From: an uncultured bacterium
GTDB taxonomy: Bacteria > Gemmatimonadota > Gemmatimonadetes > Longimicrobiales > RSA9
Length of the DNA stretch: 21,385 bases
Direction of reading: 5' to 3'
NCBI GenBank assembly: GCA_937995995.1
Contig: CALKIP010000072.1
Span: forward strand, 1-21,385
Of the stretch, positions 8,430 through 15,525 are shown piece after piece. Position 1 is the first letter of the stretch; the number at the start of each line of letters is the position of its first letter. The translations under genes and the position numbers were made by a program. The notes under the pieces were generated by a model that saw nothing but the letters and a program-made list of their open reading frames with translations, did no database searches and was not told the origin of the DNA.

Positions 8430-8475
8430 GGCACCTCCGGGACACGTTTTGTGGATACCCTTTACCGGAGGTGCC
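8430..8475 (+). promoter_or_regulatory. Hairpin sequestering the Shine-Dalgarno of the VWA gene
   Basis: An 11-base arm GGCACCTCCGG (8430-8440) is perfectly complementary to CCGGAGGTGCC (8465-8475), with a 24-base loop. The right arm contains the GGAGG (8467-8471) that serves as ribosome binding site for the ATG at 8477. If the transcript starts upstream of 8430, the folded form would hide the ribosome binding site. The pairing is seen directly; a regulatory role is inferred. Confidence 0.6.
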
Positions 8476-8476
8476 C

Positions 8477-9553
8477 ATGTCCGTGCCCCCAGGCAGAAGA
8501 AGTCCAGCGCTCTACCTATCGATGTCCGCAGTGGTGTTCCTCGCCCTCACGGATTGCGACGGCGATCCCACGGGGTTCCTCCCCGGCGATGAGCCTTCGC
8601 TGACGGTGACGGGTGTGCAGGCGGACTGTCTGGATTTCTCGAGAAGCGGGGTCCTCGGCCTAGGTCTCCTGATCAGGGACTCGGACGGTGACGTGGTCAC
8701 CGATCCCGACGATGTCGAAATCGAGGCGGCGGTGACGGAGGTCGATGGGTTGGATCCGACCCTCTTCACGATGACGCTCGTGGACGCGGAGGGGCAGGCT
8801 CCGGATGCTCGGCCACTCGCGGCCGCCATCGATATCGACGATTCCGCGTCAATGGAAGACAACGATCCGACCAACCGCAGGGCCGCAGCCGCCCAGGCGT
8901 TCTGGGAGGCGGTGCTGCCGGTCGATCCGGACAACGAAGTCGCACTCTTCGACTTCTGCGAGGCGTGCGCGACTACGCCTGGTTTCACCTCGACTCGCCT
9001 GCTCCAGGACTTCACGAGGGACACGGACGCGCTCGAGAACGCGCTCGATGAAATCATGGCGTTCAGTGGCTCACCGCTCTACGGCAGCGTGATCGACGTG
9101 GTCGGTTTCGTGAATACCGAGCGACCCGCGGCCAACTTCCGTCGCTCGATCCTCCTCATGAGCGATGGAATGCCTGACGACGAGGGGCTGCGTGACGACG
9201 CGATCGCGGCGGCGCAGGCCGCGGGCATTCCGGTCAACACCGTGGGGCTCGGGCCGGCCGCCGCGACGAGCTCGGACGCCGACATCGATGCCGTGATCCG
9301 CATGTGCGAACTCGCATCGGAGACCGGCGGCGTCTACGCATCGGCCGCGAGAGCGAACGATCTCGTATCGGCCTCCGAGGCTCTCGGGCAGGCGGCTGCC
9401 GAGGGGCAGATCATCGCCTTCTTCGACATCGACCCGATCCCGGATCCCGGCTCGACGCTCAGGGGCACGGTGGCCGTGCGGGTCGACGGAGAAGTGCTGA
9501 TCGAGGAGTGGACGTTCAGGCTGCCGCCGGTGCTGGTCGCCCTCGACGATTAG
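8477..9553 (+). CDS. Exported von Willebrand factor A (VWA) domain protein
   Basis: A 358-residue protein. A hydrophobic export segment (residues 11-25) ends in LTDC at Cys27, a weak lipobox because of the Asp before Cys. A ~85-residue beta-type region follows. The VWA domain spans about residues 112-310, with the metal-binding MIDAS motif DDSAS at 121-125, a second MIDAS region around SGSPLYGS at 197-204, and LLMSDGMPDD at 227-236, where Asp230 is the usual third contact. The C-terminal ~45 residues look like a short beta domain. VWA domains bind protein ligands through a divalent cation; the partner is unknown. The ATG at 8477 has GGAGG five bases upstream, and that site lies inside the 8430-8475 hairpin. 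A strong terminator lies ~100 bases after the stop. Confidence 0.85.
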   Translation: MSVPPGRRSPALYLSMSAVVFLALTDCDGDPTGFLPGDEPSLTVTGVQADCLDFSRSGVLGLGLLIRDSDGDVVTDPDDVEIEAAVTEVDGLDPTLFTMTLVDAEGQAPDARPLAAAIDIDDSASMEDNDPTNRRAAAAQAFWEAVLPVDPDNEVALFDFCEACATTPGFTSTRLLQDFTRDTDALENALDEIMAFSGSPLYGSVIDVVGFVNTERPAANFRRSILLMSDGMPDDEGLRDDAIAAAQAAGIPVNTVGLGPAAATSSDADIDAVIRMCELASETGGVYASAARANDLVSASEALGQAAAEGQIIAFFDIDPIPDPGSTLRGTVAVRVDGEVLIEEWTFRLPPVLVALDD

Positions 9554-9651
9554 CGGCCGCGCTCCGGTCCGGGTCGGGGCGCTCGCCTTCTCCCCGGTTG
9601 GCGCCCCCGCTCCGGATCCGACAGTGATACACGCGGGTGCTCGCGAACGAC

Positions 9652-9687
9652 GTGCCCCGAACGTGTCCGTCGACACGTTCGGGGCAC
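9652..9687 (+). terminator. Strong intrinsic-type terminator after the VWA gene
   Basis: A perfect 16-bp stem (9652-9667 with 9672-9687) closes a 4-base loop CGTC, followed by the moderately T-rich TTCGCATTTAT. It lies 98 bases after the VWA stop and isolates that gene from the oxidase operon. The T tract is interrupted, as is common in GC-rich genomes. Confidence 0.75.
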
Positions 9688-9847
9688 TTCGCATTTATGC
9701 CTGCACGGCGTGCGCGAGGCCGGGCCGCAAGCGGCCGCCGAAGTCCGACCTCCGTCCCACCCCTCCTCCTCGCGTGCCGGGTCGTATCGTGCCGGAGCCC
9801 CGCGGTCGCAAATGGTGCGGCGAAATGGATGTCGCGTGATCCGCCGC

Positions 9848-9869
9848 CCGCTGTTCTGCAGAACGGCGG
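9848..9869. promoter_or_regulatory. 22-bp dyad centred on GTTCTGCAGAAC
   Basis: The core GTTCTGCAGAAC (9853-9864) is a perfect 12-bp palindrome. The symmetry extends five more positions on each side, including one G-T mismatch. A dyad without a loop suits a dimeric repressor or activator better than an RNA hairpin. No regulator could be assigned. Confidence 0.3.
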
Positions 9870-9922
9870 CCTCGTACTTCGACAGGCATCGTGGCCCGTG
9901 CGGATCGTAGGCATGCTTCGTC

Positions 9923-9945
9923 GATGTAGAGAAAAACCCTACATC
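9923..9945. promoter_or_regulatory. Candidate operator GATGTAG-N9-CTACATC
   Basis: A perfect 7-bp inverted repeat with an A-rich 9-base spacer. The half-site centres are about 16 bp apart, suitable for a dimeric helix-turn-helix regulator on one DNA face. It lies ~200 bases before the first oxidase-operon gene. The binding protein is unknown. Confidence 0.35.
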
Positions 9946-10036
9946 ACATTGCGGAATCCTCCCAGGCGGATCTCAAGCACTTCCCGACAGACGGCGGAAC
10001 TCGGCGTTGGTAACGTTGGATCGAGCCAGCCTCGTC

Positions 10037-10059
10037 CGATCGTGCGGGTCGCACGATCG
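10037..10059 (+). promoter_or_regulatory. Nine-bp hairpin/dyad in the oxidase leader
   Basis: CGATCGTGC (10037-10045) and GCACGATCG (10051-10059) are perfect inverted repeats around a 5-base loop GGGTC. The dyad could act as an operator or as an mRNA leader hairpin, about 90 bases before the first start codon of the operon. Confidence 0.35.
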
Positions 10060-10146
10060 ACCCACGCGGCCGGCTGCAAATCATGGCGAGGCGGAGACGA
10101 GAGCGCGGACGAGCCCGGCCGCGCTGGAAACACAAGGAGGGCTGCA

Positions 10147-10353
10147 GTGGGCAAGCTTGTGGCCGCACTGGTCGGTACCGTTCTCATCGGCGGTCCCATG
10201 GTGTTCTTCATCTGGCACGAGGTGAGTGAGGCGCTCCTCGGGCGTCCGGACCAGGGCCGTCTGGCACTTGCTGCCGGGCTGCTGCTGATCCTGCTGGCGC
10301 TGCTGGGGCGCGTCGGACGGTTCCTGGTCCACCTCGATCAGCAAGGCGGCTGA
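10147..10353 (+). CDS. Small two-helix membrane protein, first gene of the ba3 oxidase operon
   Basis: A 68-residue protein with two predicted transmembrane helices (about residues 4-24 and 40-60) joined by a short polar loop (HEVSEALLGRPDQGR). I do not recognise the family. It starts with GTG, supported by AAGGAGG at 10134-10140 six bases upstream. The 43-base gap to the subunit IIa gene and the shared direction place it in the oxidase operon, so a role in assembly or as an extra small subunit is plausible but unproven. No cofactor-binding residues beyond a single His in the loop are evident. Confidence 0.75.
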   Translation: MGKLVAALVGTVLIGGPMVFFIWHEVSEALLGRPDQGRLALAAGLLLILLALLGRVGRFLVHLDQQGG

Positions 10354-10396
10354 GGCAGGCATCCCGTCCCGGTTCCCCTATCACAGGAGCGAGAGC

Positions 10397-10606
10397 ATGA
10401 GCGGAACTACATGGTCGTCCACGTCGGCCGCGACGGTGGACGACGACATGGCCGTGGAGGACAAGGCGGTCGACCCCGACGTCGTCGCCGAGGAGGTGAC
10501 CGATGAGGCGCCCGCACCGATCGGGACCCTCTTCTTCATGATCCTATTCCTCCTGGCCATGGTCGGCCTGTGGGTCACGGTCTACTGGATGCTGCTGGAG
10601 AGGTGA
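10397..10606 (+). CDS. ba3-type cytochrome c oxidase subunit IIa-like protein
   Basis: A 69-residue protein with an acidic, disordered-looking N-terminal half (MSGTTWSSTSAATVDDDMAV onward) and a single C-terminal transmembrane helix (APIGTLFFMILFLLAMVGLW, ending VTVYWMLLER). The helix matches the pattern of subunit IIa of ba3 oxidases, a one-helix peptide of 34 residues in Thermus; the acidic extension makes this version twice as long. It packs beside subunits I and II in known structures and has no cofactor. AGGAG at 10385-10389 lies seven bases before the ATG. The stop is 4 bases before the subunit II start, within that gene's ribosome binding site. Confidence 0.78.
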   Translation: MSGTTWSSTSAATVDDDMAVEDKAVDPDVVAEEVTDEAPAPIGTLFFMILFLLAMVGLWVTVYWMLLER

Positions 10607-10610
10607 GACA

Positions 10611-11078
10611 ATGCACATCCACAAATATGAGAAAGCGTTCCTGACGGTCACCGCCGTGTTGCTGGTCGGTTTCCTGGGTGCGCTCTTCTTCTCGGCGTTC
10701 GCGATGGGGATCGAGCTTCCCACCAAGGTCGCCGAGATCGAACCCTCCGCCGTCCGCACCACTCCGCCCTTCGATCGACCGGGCGTCCGAGAGATTGCGC
10801 CGGGCAAGTACGAGGTCGTGATGATCGGCCAGGCGTGGTCGTACACGCCCGACGAGGTCCGCGTCCCGGCCGGCGCCGAGGTGACGTTCACCGCGACGGC
10901 GACGGACGTGCTGCACGGCTTCGCGATCGAGGGCACGCGCGTCAACATGATGCTCGTCCCCGGCCAGATCTCCCAGATCACCCACACCTTCAAGGAACCG
11001 GGCGAGCACCTTCTCATCTGCCATGAGTTCTGCGGCATCGGCCACCACATGATGTACGGAAAGGTGATCGTCGAATGA
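10611..11078 (+). CDS. cbaB: ba3-type cytochrome c oxidase subunit II (CuA)
   Basis: A 155-residue protein, short like the ba3 type. One N-terminal transmembrane anchor (about residues 9-31) is followed by a periplasmic cupredoxin domain. The binuclear CuA ligands are all present: His102 (LHGF), Cys137, Glu139 (backbone carbonyl position), Cys141, His145 and Met148 in CHEFCGIGHHMM, with the same spacing as in Thermus ba3. The subunit receives electrons from cytochrome c and passes them to subunit I. The start follows AGGTGAG, which overlaps the stop of the subunit IIa gene, and its own stop overlaps the subunit I start by four bases (ATGA), indicating coupled translation. Confidence 0.95.
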   Translation: MHIHKYEKAFLTVTAVLLVGFLGALFFSAFAMGIELPTKVAEIEPSAVRTTPPFDRPGVREIAPGKYEVVMIGQAWSYTPDEVRVPAGAEVTFTATATDVLHGFAIEGTRVNMMLVPGQISQITHTFKEPGEHLLICHEFCGIGHHMMYGKVIVE

Positions 11079-12799
11079 GTACCACTGTCACAACGCACCC
11101 CGGCATCGCCACGGCGAGAGCGGAGGTCGCCACCGCGGGGACGCCGGTCGTCGACTCCCCGGACGCCTTCTCGCTGCCCGCCTCGCAGAAGGCGCTGATC
11201 CGCTGGCACCTCTACATCGCCTTCGGCGCGATGGGGATCGCCGTGGTGCACGGACTCGCACAGGCGCTCAGTTACGCCAACATCGACATTCTGGGCTGGT
11301 TCCCGGGGCTGAAGAACTACTACCAGGGGCTCACGATCCACGGCGTATTCAACGCGATCGTGCTGACCTTCGCCTTCACCAACGGCTTCCTCTCCCTCAC
11401 GACCGCGCGTGGCCTCGGGCGGAAGCTGAACGGTGGTCTGCTGCACGCCGCGTTCTGGACGCTCGTCGCCGGGCTCGTGCTGACCTCCTGGGCGATGTTC
11501 ACCGGGAAATCGAGCGTGCTCTACACCTCGTACGCACCGCTCCAGGGTCACTGGACCTACTACCTGGGCATGGTGCTGATGGTGGTCAGCACCTGGATCA
11601 CCTCGGTCAATCTCTTCATCGCGATCGCCGCGTGGCGGCGGGACAACCCCGGCAAGCGGGTTCCGCTCATGGCGTTCGTCTCCGTAGCGACGTACGCCAT
11701 GTGGGACCTGGCGTCGATCGGGATCGCGGTCGCGTTCGTGGTGTTCCTGCTGCCGTGGTCGCTCGGCTGGACCGAGGGCGTGGACCCACTGCTCACCCGC
11801 TCGCTCTTCTGGTTCTCCGGGCACCCGGTCGTCTACTTCTGGCTGCTCCCGGCCTACGTCTCGTGGTACCTGATGGTGCCGAAGCACGCCGGTGGCCGCC
11901 TGATCAGCGATGCGCTCACGCGGATCGTCTTCATCCTCTTCATCCTGCTGTCGATCCCGACCGGGTTCCACCACCAGTACACCGACCCCGGGATCTCGAC
12001 GAGCATGAAGATGATCCACCTCGTCATGACGTTCGGCATCTTCTTCCCGAGCGTGATCACGGCGTTCTCGATCGCCTCGGCGCTCGAGATCGGCGGGCGG
12101 AGCCGCGGTGGCGGGCGCCTGATCGGCTGGTTCTTCAAGCTGCCGTGGGGGGACCCGGTGCTGGCCGCCCAGCTCCTGGCGATGCTCGTCTTCATCCTCG
12201 GCGGGATCACCGGGCTCATCAACGCGAGCTACAGCGTCAATCAGGTGATCCACAACACCACCTGGGTGCCCGGCCACTTCCACATGACCGTGGGCACCGC
12301 GGTCCTCCTCACCTTCATGGGGATCGCCTACTGGATGATCCCATGGCTCAAGGGCCGTGAGCTGTGGGGGCGCAAGCTGGCCGTGGCCCAGAGCTGGCTC
12401 TACTTCGTGGGTGTCATGATCTTCGCCCGCGGCATGGTCTCGGGCGGGCTCGAGGGGCTGCCGCGCCGCACCTTCCGTGCAGCGGCCACGTACACCAAGG
12501 AGTCCTGGGATCTGGCCGGCGTCTGGACCGGTGTCGGCGGGACGCTGATGTTCATCAGCGCGATGCTCTTCCTCCTCATTCTCGTCATGACCGTACTTGC
12601 CGGGCGACGCAGTGCGGAACAGGAGATCCCGTTCACCGAAACGATGCAGGCGCCCCGGACCACCGGCTGGGAGCCCAGGCTGGACAACTTCCGCTGGTAC
12701 GTCGTCGCGGCGATCGTGCTGATCCTGGTCGCCTACGGACCGTTCTTCATCCAGGCGTTCCCGCCAGGGTTGAGCGTGCCGGGATTCAAGCTGTTCTAG
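11075..12799 (+). CDS. cbaA: ba3-type cytochrome c oxidase subunit I (heme-copper oxygen reductase, B family)
   Basis: A 574-residue polytopic protein with about 13 helices, near the 562 of Thermus CbaA. Heme-copper ligands are visible: His89 (IHGVFNA) and His403 for the low-spin heme, His401 (GHFHMT) for the high-spin heme, and His250, His299 and His300 (SGHPVVY, FHHQY) for CuB. Tyr254 would form the His-Tyr crosslink. All positions are offset by the same 17 residues from Thermus numbering, which indicates a colinear protein. It reduces O2 to water and pumps protons, B-family enzymes using a single K-type channel. A 30-residue polar N-terminal extension precedes the first helix. A GC-rich hairpin lies 34 bases after the stop. 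No heme-copper assembly genes are adjacent. Confidence 0.95.
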   Translation: MSTTVTTHPGIATARAEVATAGTPVVDSPDAFSLPASQKALIRWHLYIAFGAMGIAVVHGLAQALSYANIDILGWFPGLKNYYQGLTIHGVFNAIVLTFAFTNGFLSLTTARGLGRKLNGGLLHAAFWTLVAGLVLTSWAMFTGKSSVLYTSYAPLQGHWTYYLGMVLMVVSTWITSVNLFIAIAAWRRDNPGKRVPLMAFVSVATYAMWDLASIGIAVAFVVFLLPWSLGWTEGVDPLLTRSLFWFSGHPVVYFWLLPAYVSWYLMVPKHAGGRLISDALTRIVFILFILLSIPTGFHHQYTDPGISTSMKMIHLVMTFGIFFPSVITAFSIASALEIGGRSRGGGRLIGWFFKLPWGDPVLAAQLLAMLVFILGGITGLINASYSVNQVIHNTTWVPGHFHMTVGTAVLLTFMGIAYWMIPWLKGRELWGRKLAVAQSWLYFVGVMIFARGMVSGGLEGLPRRTFRAAATYTKESWDLAGVWTGVGGTLMFISAMLFLLILVMTVLAGRRSAEQEIPFTETMQAPRTTGWEPRLDNFRWYVVAAIVLILVAYGPFFIQAFPPGLSVPGFKLF

Positions 12800-12831
12800 G
12801 CCGCTTTCGGCGGCGGGGGCAGACGGCTGCG

Positions 12832-12985
12832 CCGGTGGGGGCTGCCTGGTGGCAGCCCCCACCGCCGCGTAGCGGCCCTCCCGCGCCGGCAGGGCGCCCT
12901 CCCGTCGGCCAAAGGCCGGCTCTCCCGCCGCCGCTGGGCAACTCCCACCGCAATAGCAGCGGCCGCCTGCCGCCGGCTGCTCCCG
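12832..12985 (-). repeat. REP-like array of imperfect palindromic units
   Basis: Read on the minus strand, the region repeats a unit that begins with a (C/T)GGGAG-like tetrad and continues into a short GC palindrome. Unit heads lie near 12985, 12947, 12927, 12904 and 12883, followed by the 14-bp hairpin at 12833-12864. Spacing is about 20-23 bp, with one double-length gap. Clear stems are GGCC-AAA-GGCC near 12910 and CCGC-GTA-GCGG near 12870. The array fills most of the gap between the oxidase operon and the M20 gene. It resembles REP-type extragenic palindromes in layout, and no coding frame there looks real. Confidence 0.5.
12833..12864 (+). terminator. Hairpin after the oxidase operon
   Basis: A perfect 14-bp stem (12833-12846 with 12851-12864) around a 4-base loop TGGT, 34 bases after the subunit I stop. 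It has no T tract, so it may stabilise the mRNA 3' end rather than terminate alone. It is also the first unit of the REP-like array. Confidence 0.55.
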
Positions 12986-13093
12986 CCCCACGGGCGCCGT
13001 CCCCGCGCCGCTTCCGTGGCGCTCCCCACTCTTGCGCCACGCCTTTCACAGCCACAGGATTCCCCCTCACCCCTTCCCGGGAGGCATCGATCC

Positions 13094-14458
13094 ATGAGCG
13101 ACGTGCACGACTACATTGACCAGAATCTGGCGCGGTTCCGCGAGGAGCTCTTCGAGTTCCTGCGCATCCCGAGCGTGAGCGCGAGGAGCGAGCATGCGGA
13201 CGACATGCGGGCGGCGGCGGAGTGGCTCTACGAGCGGATGAAGGATGCGGGACTCGACGTCACGATCGAGGAGACGGCGGGACATCCGATCGTGCTGGGC
13301 GAGTGGCGTGGTGCGGGCGACGATGCGCCGACCGTGCTGATCTATGGCCACTACGATGTCCAGCCACCGGAGCCGCTGGAGCTGTGGACGTCGCCGCCAT
13401 TCGAGCCAACCATCCGCGATGGCCGCATCTATGCCCGTGGCTCGGTCGACGACAAGGGGCAGCTCTACCTCCACGTCAAGGCGATCGAGGCGCACATGAA
13501 GGCGACGGGCCGGCTGCCGGTCAACGTCGTCGTCCTGGCGGAGGGGGAGGAGGAGGTCGGCAGCGAGAATCTGATGCCCTTCGTCGAGGAGCATGCGAAG
13601 CGACTCGCCGCCGATGCGATCGTGATCTCCGACTCCACGATGTTCGCGCCGGGGATGCCGTCGATCGGCGCATCGCTACGCGGGCTCGCCTACTTCGAGA
13701 TCCATGTCGAGGGTCCGGCCGGTGATCTGCATTCGGGAAGCTACGGCGGCGCGGTGATCAACCCGGCCACTGCGCTGTCGCGCATCATCGCGAGCTTCCA
13801 CGACGAGAACTGGCACGTCGCCATCCCGGGCTTCTACGACGACGTCCACGCCGCGCCGGAGTTCCGCGAGCAGATCGGCGAGCTGCCGTTCGACGACGCC
13901 GCGTTCCGGGACGAGACGGGTGCGCCGGCGCTCGGCGGCGAGGCTGGCTACGGCACGCTCGAGCGCCTCTGGGTGCGTCCGACGCTCGAGGTGAACGGGC
14001 TGCTCTCAGGCTACACGGGCGAGGGGCCCAAGACGGTGCTGCCGGCGAAGGCGATGGCGAAGGTGAGCTGTCGACTCGTCCCCGACCAGCATCCGAAGAA
14101 GATCTACGAGCTCTTCGAGGCACACGTGCGGCGTGTCGCACCCGAGGGAGTTCGCGTCACCGTCCGGGAGCTGCACGGCGGCGAGGCGTGGCGCGCACGG
14201 CTCGAGGGGCCACTGTACGAGGCTGCGGCACGGGCGCTCGAGAAGGCGTTCGGCAAGCCGCCGGTCTACGCGGGCGAGGGCGGCTCGATCCCGATCGTGC
14301 CTGCGTTCGAGCGCGTGCTCGGTGCACCGGCGCTCCTCATGGGGTTCGGGCTGCCAGGCGAGAACGCACACGCGCCCGACGAGTGGATGAGTGTGGAGAA
14401 CTTCGAGAAGGGGACCCACGCCGCGGCGGCGCTGCTCGCGGAGCTGGAGGAAATGTAG
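13094..14458 (+). CDS. M20 family metallodipeptidase (PepV/carnosinase-like)
   Basis: A 454-residue cytosolic enzyme without a signal peptide. The di-zinc site of M20 dipeptidases is complete: His86 and catalytic Asp88 in YGHYDVQPPEP, bridging Asp119 in GSVDDKG, general base Glu153 and ligand Glu154 in EGEEEVGSEN, Asp180 in ISDSTMFA, and His426 in GENAHAPDE. The small dimerisation/lid domain lies at about residues 195-320 (GDLHSGSYGG inside it). It hydrolyses dipeptides or related small amides; the exact substrate cannot be read from sequence. The ATG at 13094 has GGGAGG at 13079-13084, nine bases upstream. It could finish degradation of dipeptides released by the S46 enzyme, although the two are in different compartments and transcripts. 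Confidence 0.93.
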   Translation: MSDVHDYIDQNLARFREELFEFLRIPSVSARSEHADDMRAAAEWLYERMKDAGLDVTIEETAGHPIVLGEWRGAGDDAPTVLIYGHYDVQPPEPLELWTSPPFEPTIRDGRIYARGSVDDKGQLYLHVKAIEAHMKATGRLPVNVVVLAEGEEEVGSENLMPFVEEHAKRLAADAIVISDSTMFAPGMPSIGASLRGLAYFEIHVEGPAGDLHSGSYGGAVINPATALSRIIASFHDENWHVAIPGFYDDVHAAPEFREQIGELPFDDAAFRDETGAPALGGEAGYGTLERLWVRPTLEVNGLLSGYTGEGPKTVLPAKAMAKVSCRLVPDQHPKKIYELFEAHVRRVAPEGVRVTVRELHGGEAWRARLEGPLYEAAARALEKAFGKPPVYAGEGGSIPIVPAFERVLGAPALLMGFGLPGENAHAPDEWMSVENFEKGTHAAAALLAELEEM

Positions 14459-14523
14459 CGGAGGGCTCTGGAGCGTTTCGCTACTCTCTCCGGAATGCAC
14501 ACGCCCATCCCGTGCTCCGGGCT

Positions 14524-14570
14524 CGACTCCGACTCCGGATTTTCCGGGCTTGGTAGCGGAGTCGGAGTCG
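14524..14570. terminator. Bidirectional hairpin between convergent genes
   Basis: A perfect 14-bp stem (14524-14537 with 14557-14570) with a 19-base loop, 65 bases after the M20 stop and 31 bases after the transglycosylase stop. Each arm is itself a near-duplicate of the six-base GACTCC. It suits termination from both directions, but no clear T tract follows on either strand. Confidence 0.55.
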
Positions 14571-14601
14571 GTATCGGGTTCGAACCAGCGCGAACCCCGC
14601 T

Positions 14602-15372
14602 CTAGTCGTCCGCCGGCACCTCTGGCCGCAACCGCTCCCACTCGGCCACGATCTGCCGGCGGATTCGGTTCACCTTGTCCGGATAGAGGTGGCAGTCGGG
14701 GGTGAAGGTGCCGCGGACGCAGCCGTTGTAGGCCAGCAACGCGCGGCGCTCATCGCCGCGTAGACGCTCCATTGCTTCGGCCAGGATCCACGTGCCGTGG
14801 CAGAGGTTGTCGACGATGTCGTAGAGGTCGGTGCCGCAGCCCTGGATGCGGCCGGCCCACCAGGGCATCACCTGCATGAGCCCACGTGCGCCGACGGGGC
14901 TGGTCGCCTTCGGGTTGCCCTCGCTCTCGATCAGGAGCACCGCCAGGACGGTGGCCGGATCCAGGCCGTGGCGGTAGGCGTGCTCGACGAGTGGCCACGC
15001 CGTCTCACGGGCGATTTCGGCGGGCACGCCCCTGCGTCGAAGGCTCTCTTCGACGGGCGCAATGTGCTCGCGGTAGACGACGATGTACTCCGCGGTGCGC
15101 TCGCCCGCCGCGTGTGCCCGCTCGAGGACGGTGCTCAGCACCTCGAGCTGTGATCGTGAGACCTCCTGCCCGTTCCTCGACATGCGGACCGGCGCATCTT
15201 CGGGCAGGGCGAGTGCGCGGTGAGTCAGCTTGCCGAGGCCGATGCCGGCGAATAGGAGGAACGGGGCCAGGGCGGGGAAGACGAGCCCACGCTTGAGGAA
15301 CCGTTCCAGATCGGCGAGCGTGTCGGTACGTCGCTCGTCCGCGGCGGCGCGCCGCCTGCGCAGTCGTAACAT
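14602..15372 (-). CDS. Membrane-anchored lytic transglycosylase (SLT domain)
   Basis: A 256-residue protein. A basic N-terminus (RLRRRRAAADERR) and one hydrophobic segment (about residues 29-49) give a single inner-membrane anchor with the rest in the periplasm. The SLT lysozyme-like domain covers about residues 120-245, with catalytic Glu149 (LLIESEGNP), the family block SPVGARGLMQVMPWW at 158-172, and LLAYNGC at 212-218. Such enzymes cleave peptidoglycan between MurNAc and GlcNAc to give 1,6-anhydro ends. Four cysteines (179, 191, 218, 227) in the catalytic half could form disulfides, which is uncommon in the family. The ATG at 15372 follows AGAGG three bases upstream, a tight spacing. Same direction as hslO, separated by ~150 bases and a hairpin. 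Confidence 0.88.
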   Translation of the reverse strand: MLRLRRRRAAADERRTDTLADLERFLKRGLVFPALAPFLLFAGIGLGKLTHRALALPEDAPVRMSRNGQEVSRSQLEVLSTVLERAHAAGERTAEYIVVYREHIAPVEESLRRRGVPAEIARETAWPLVEHAYRHGLDPATVLAVLLIESEGNPKATSPVGARGLMQVMPWWAGRIQGCGTDLYDIVDNLCHGTWILAEAMERLRGDERRALLAYNGCVRGTFTPDCHLYPDKVNRIRRQIVAEWERLRPEVPADD

Positions 15373-15484
15373 CGTCCTCTTCCGGTCACATCACCTGAAC
15401 TTTCCAAACGACGCCCCCTGAAGCCGCGGCCCACTTCAGCCCTGTGGATGGGGTGTGGCCCGCAAAGGAGGCGTCGCGTCGCCG

Positions 15485-15512
15485 GTGGGTCGACTGGGTG
15501 TGGTCGACCCAC
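15485..15512 (-). terminator. Hairpin downstream of hslO
   Basis: A perfect 10-bp stem GTGGGTCGAC (15485-15494) and GTCGACCCAC (15503-15512) with an 8-base loop, 13 bases after the hslO stop on the minus strand. No T run follows. It probably marks the 3' end of the hslO transcript. Confidence 0.55.
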
Positions 15513-15525
15513 TCACCCGGGGGGA

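Larger units (their letters stand above)
9688..10146 (+). other. Gene-free leader upstream of the ba3 oxidase operon
   Basis: About 460 bases without a convincing gene. The frame of the first oxidase-operon gene is open back to 9637, but the upstream translation is Arg/Pro-rich and resembles no protein. The stretch holds three dyads: 9848-9869, 9923-9945 and 10037-10059. It also contains A-rich DNA (AGAAAAACC at 9930-9938), unusual for this window. The promoter of the oxidase operon probably lies here, but no convincing -35/-10 pair was found by eye. Confidence 0.5.

Noticed and set aside
9848..9869. LexA box
   Set aside because: The dyad has GTTC-N4-GAAC, the opposite orientation to the GAAC-N4-GTTC of Gram-positive LexA sites, and no SOS gene is adjacent.
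10544..12991. An 815-codon open frame on the minus strand opposite the oxidase genes
   Set aside because: It is antisense to well-identified oxidase subunits, is rich in Arg, Glu, Asp, His and Pro, and has no domain pattern. It is a by-product of third-position GC bias.
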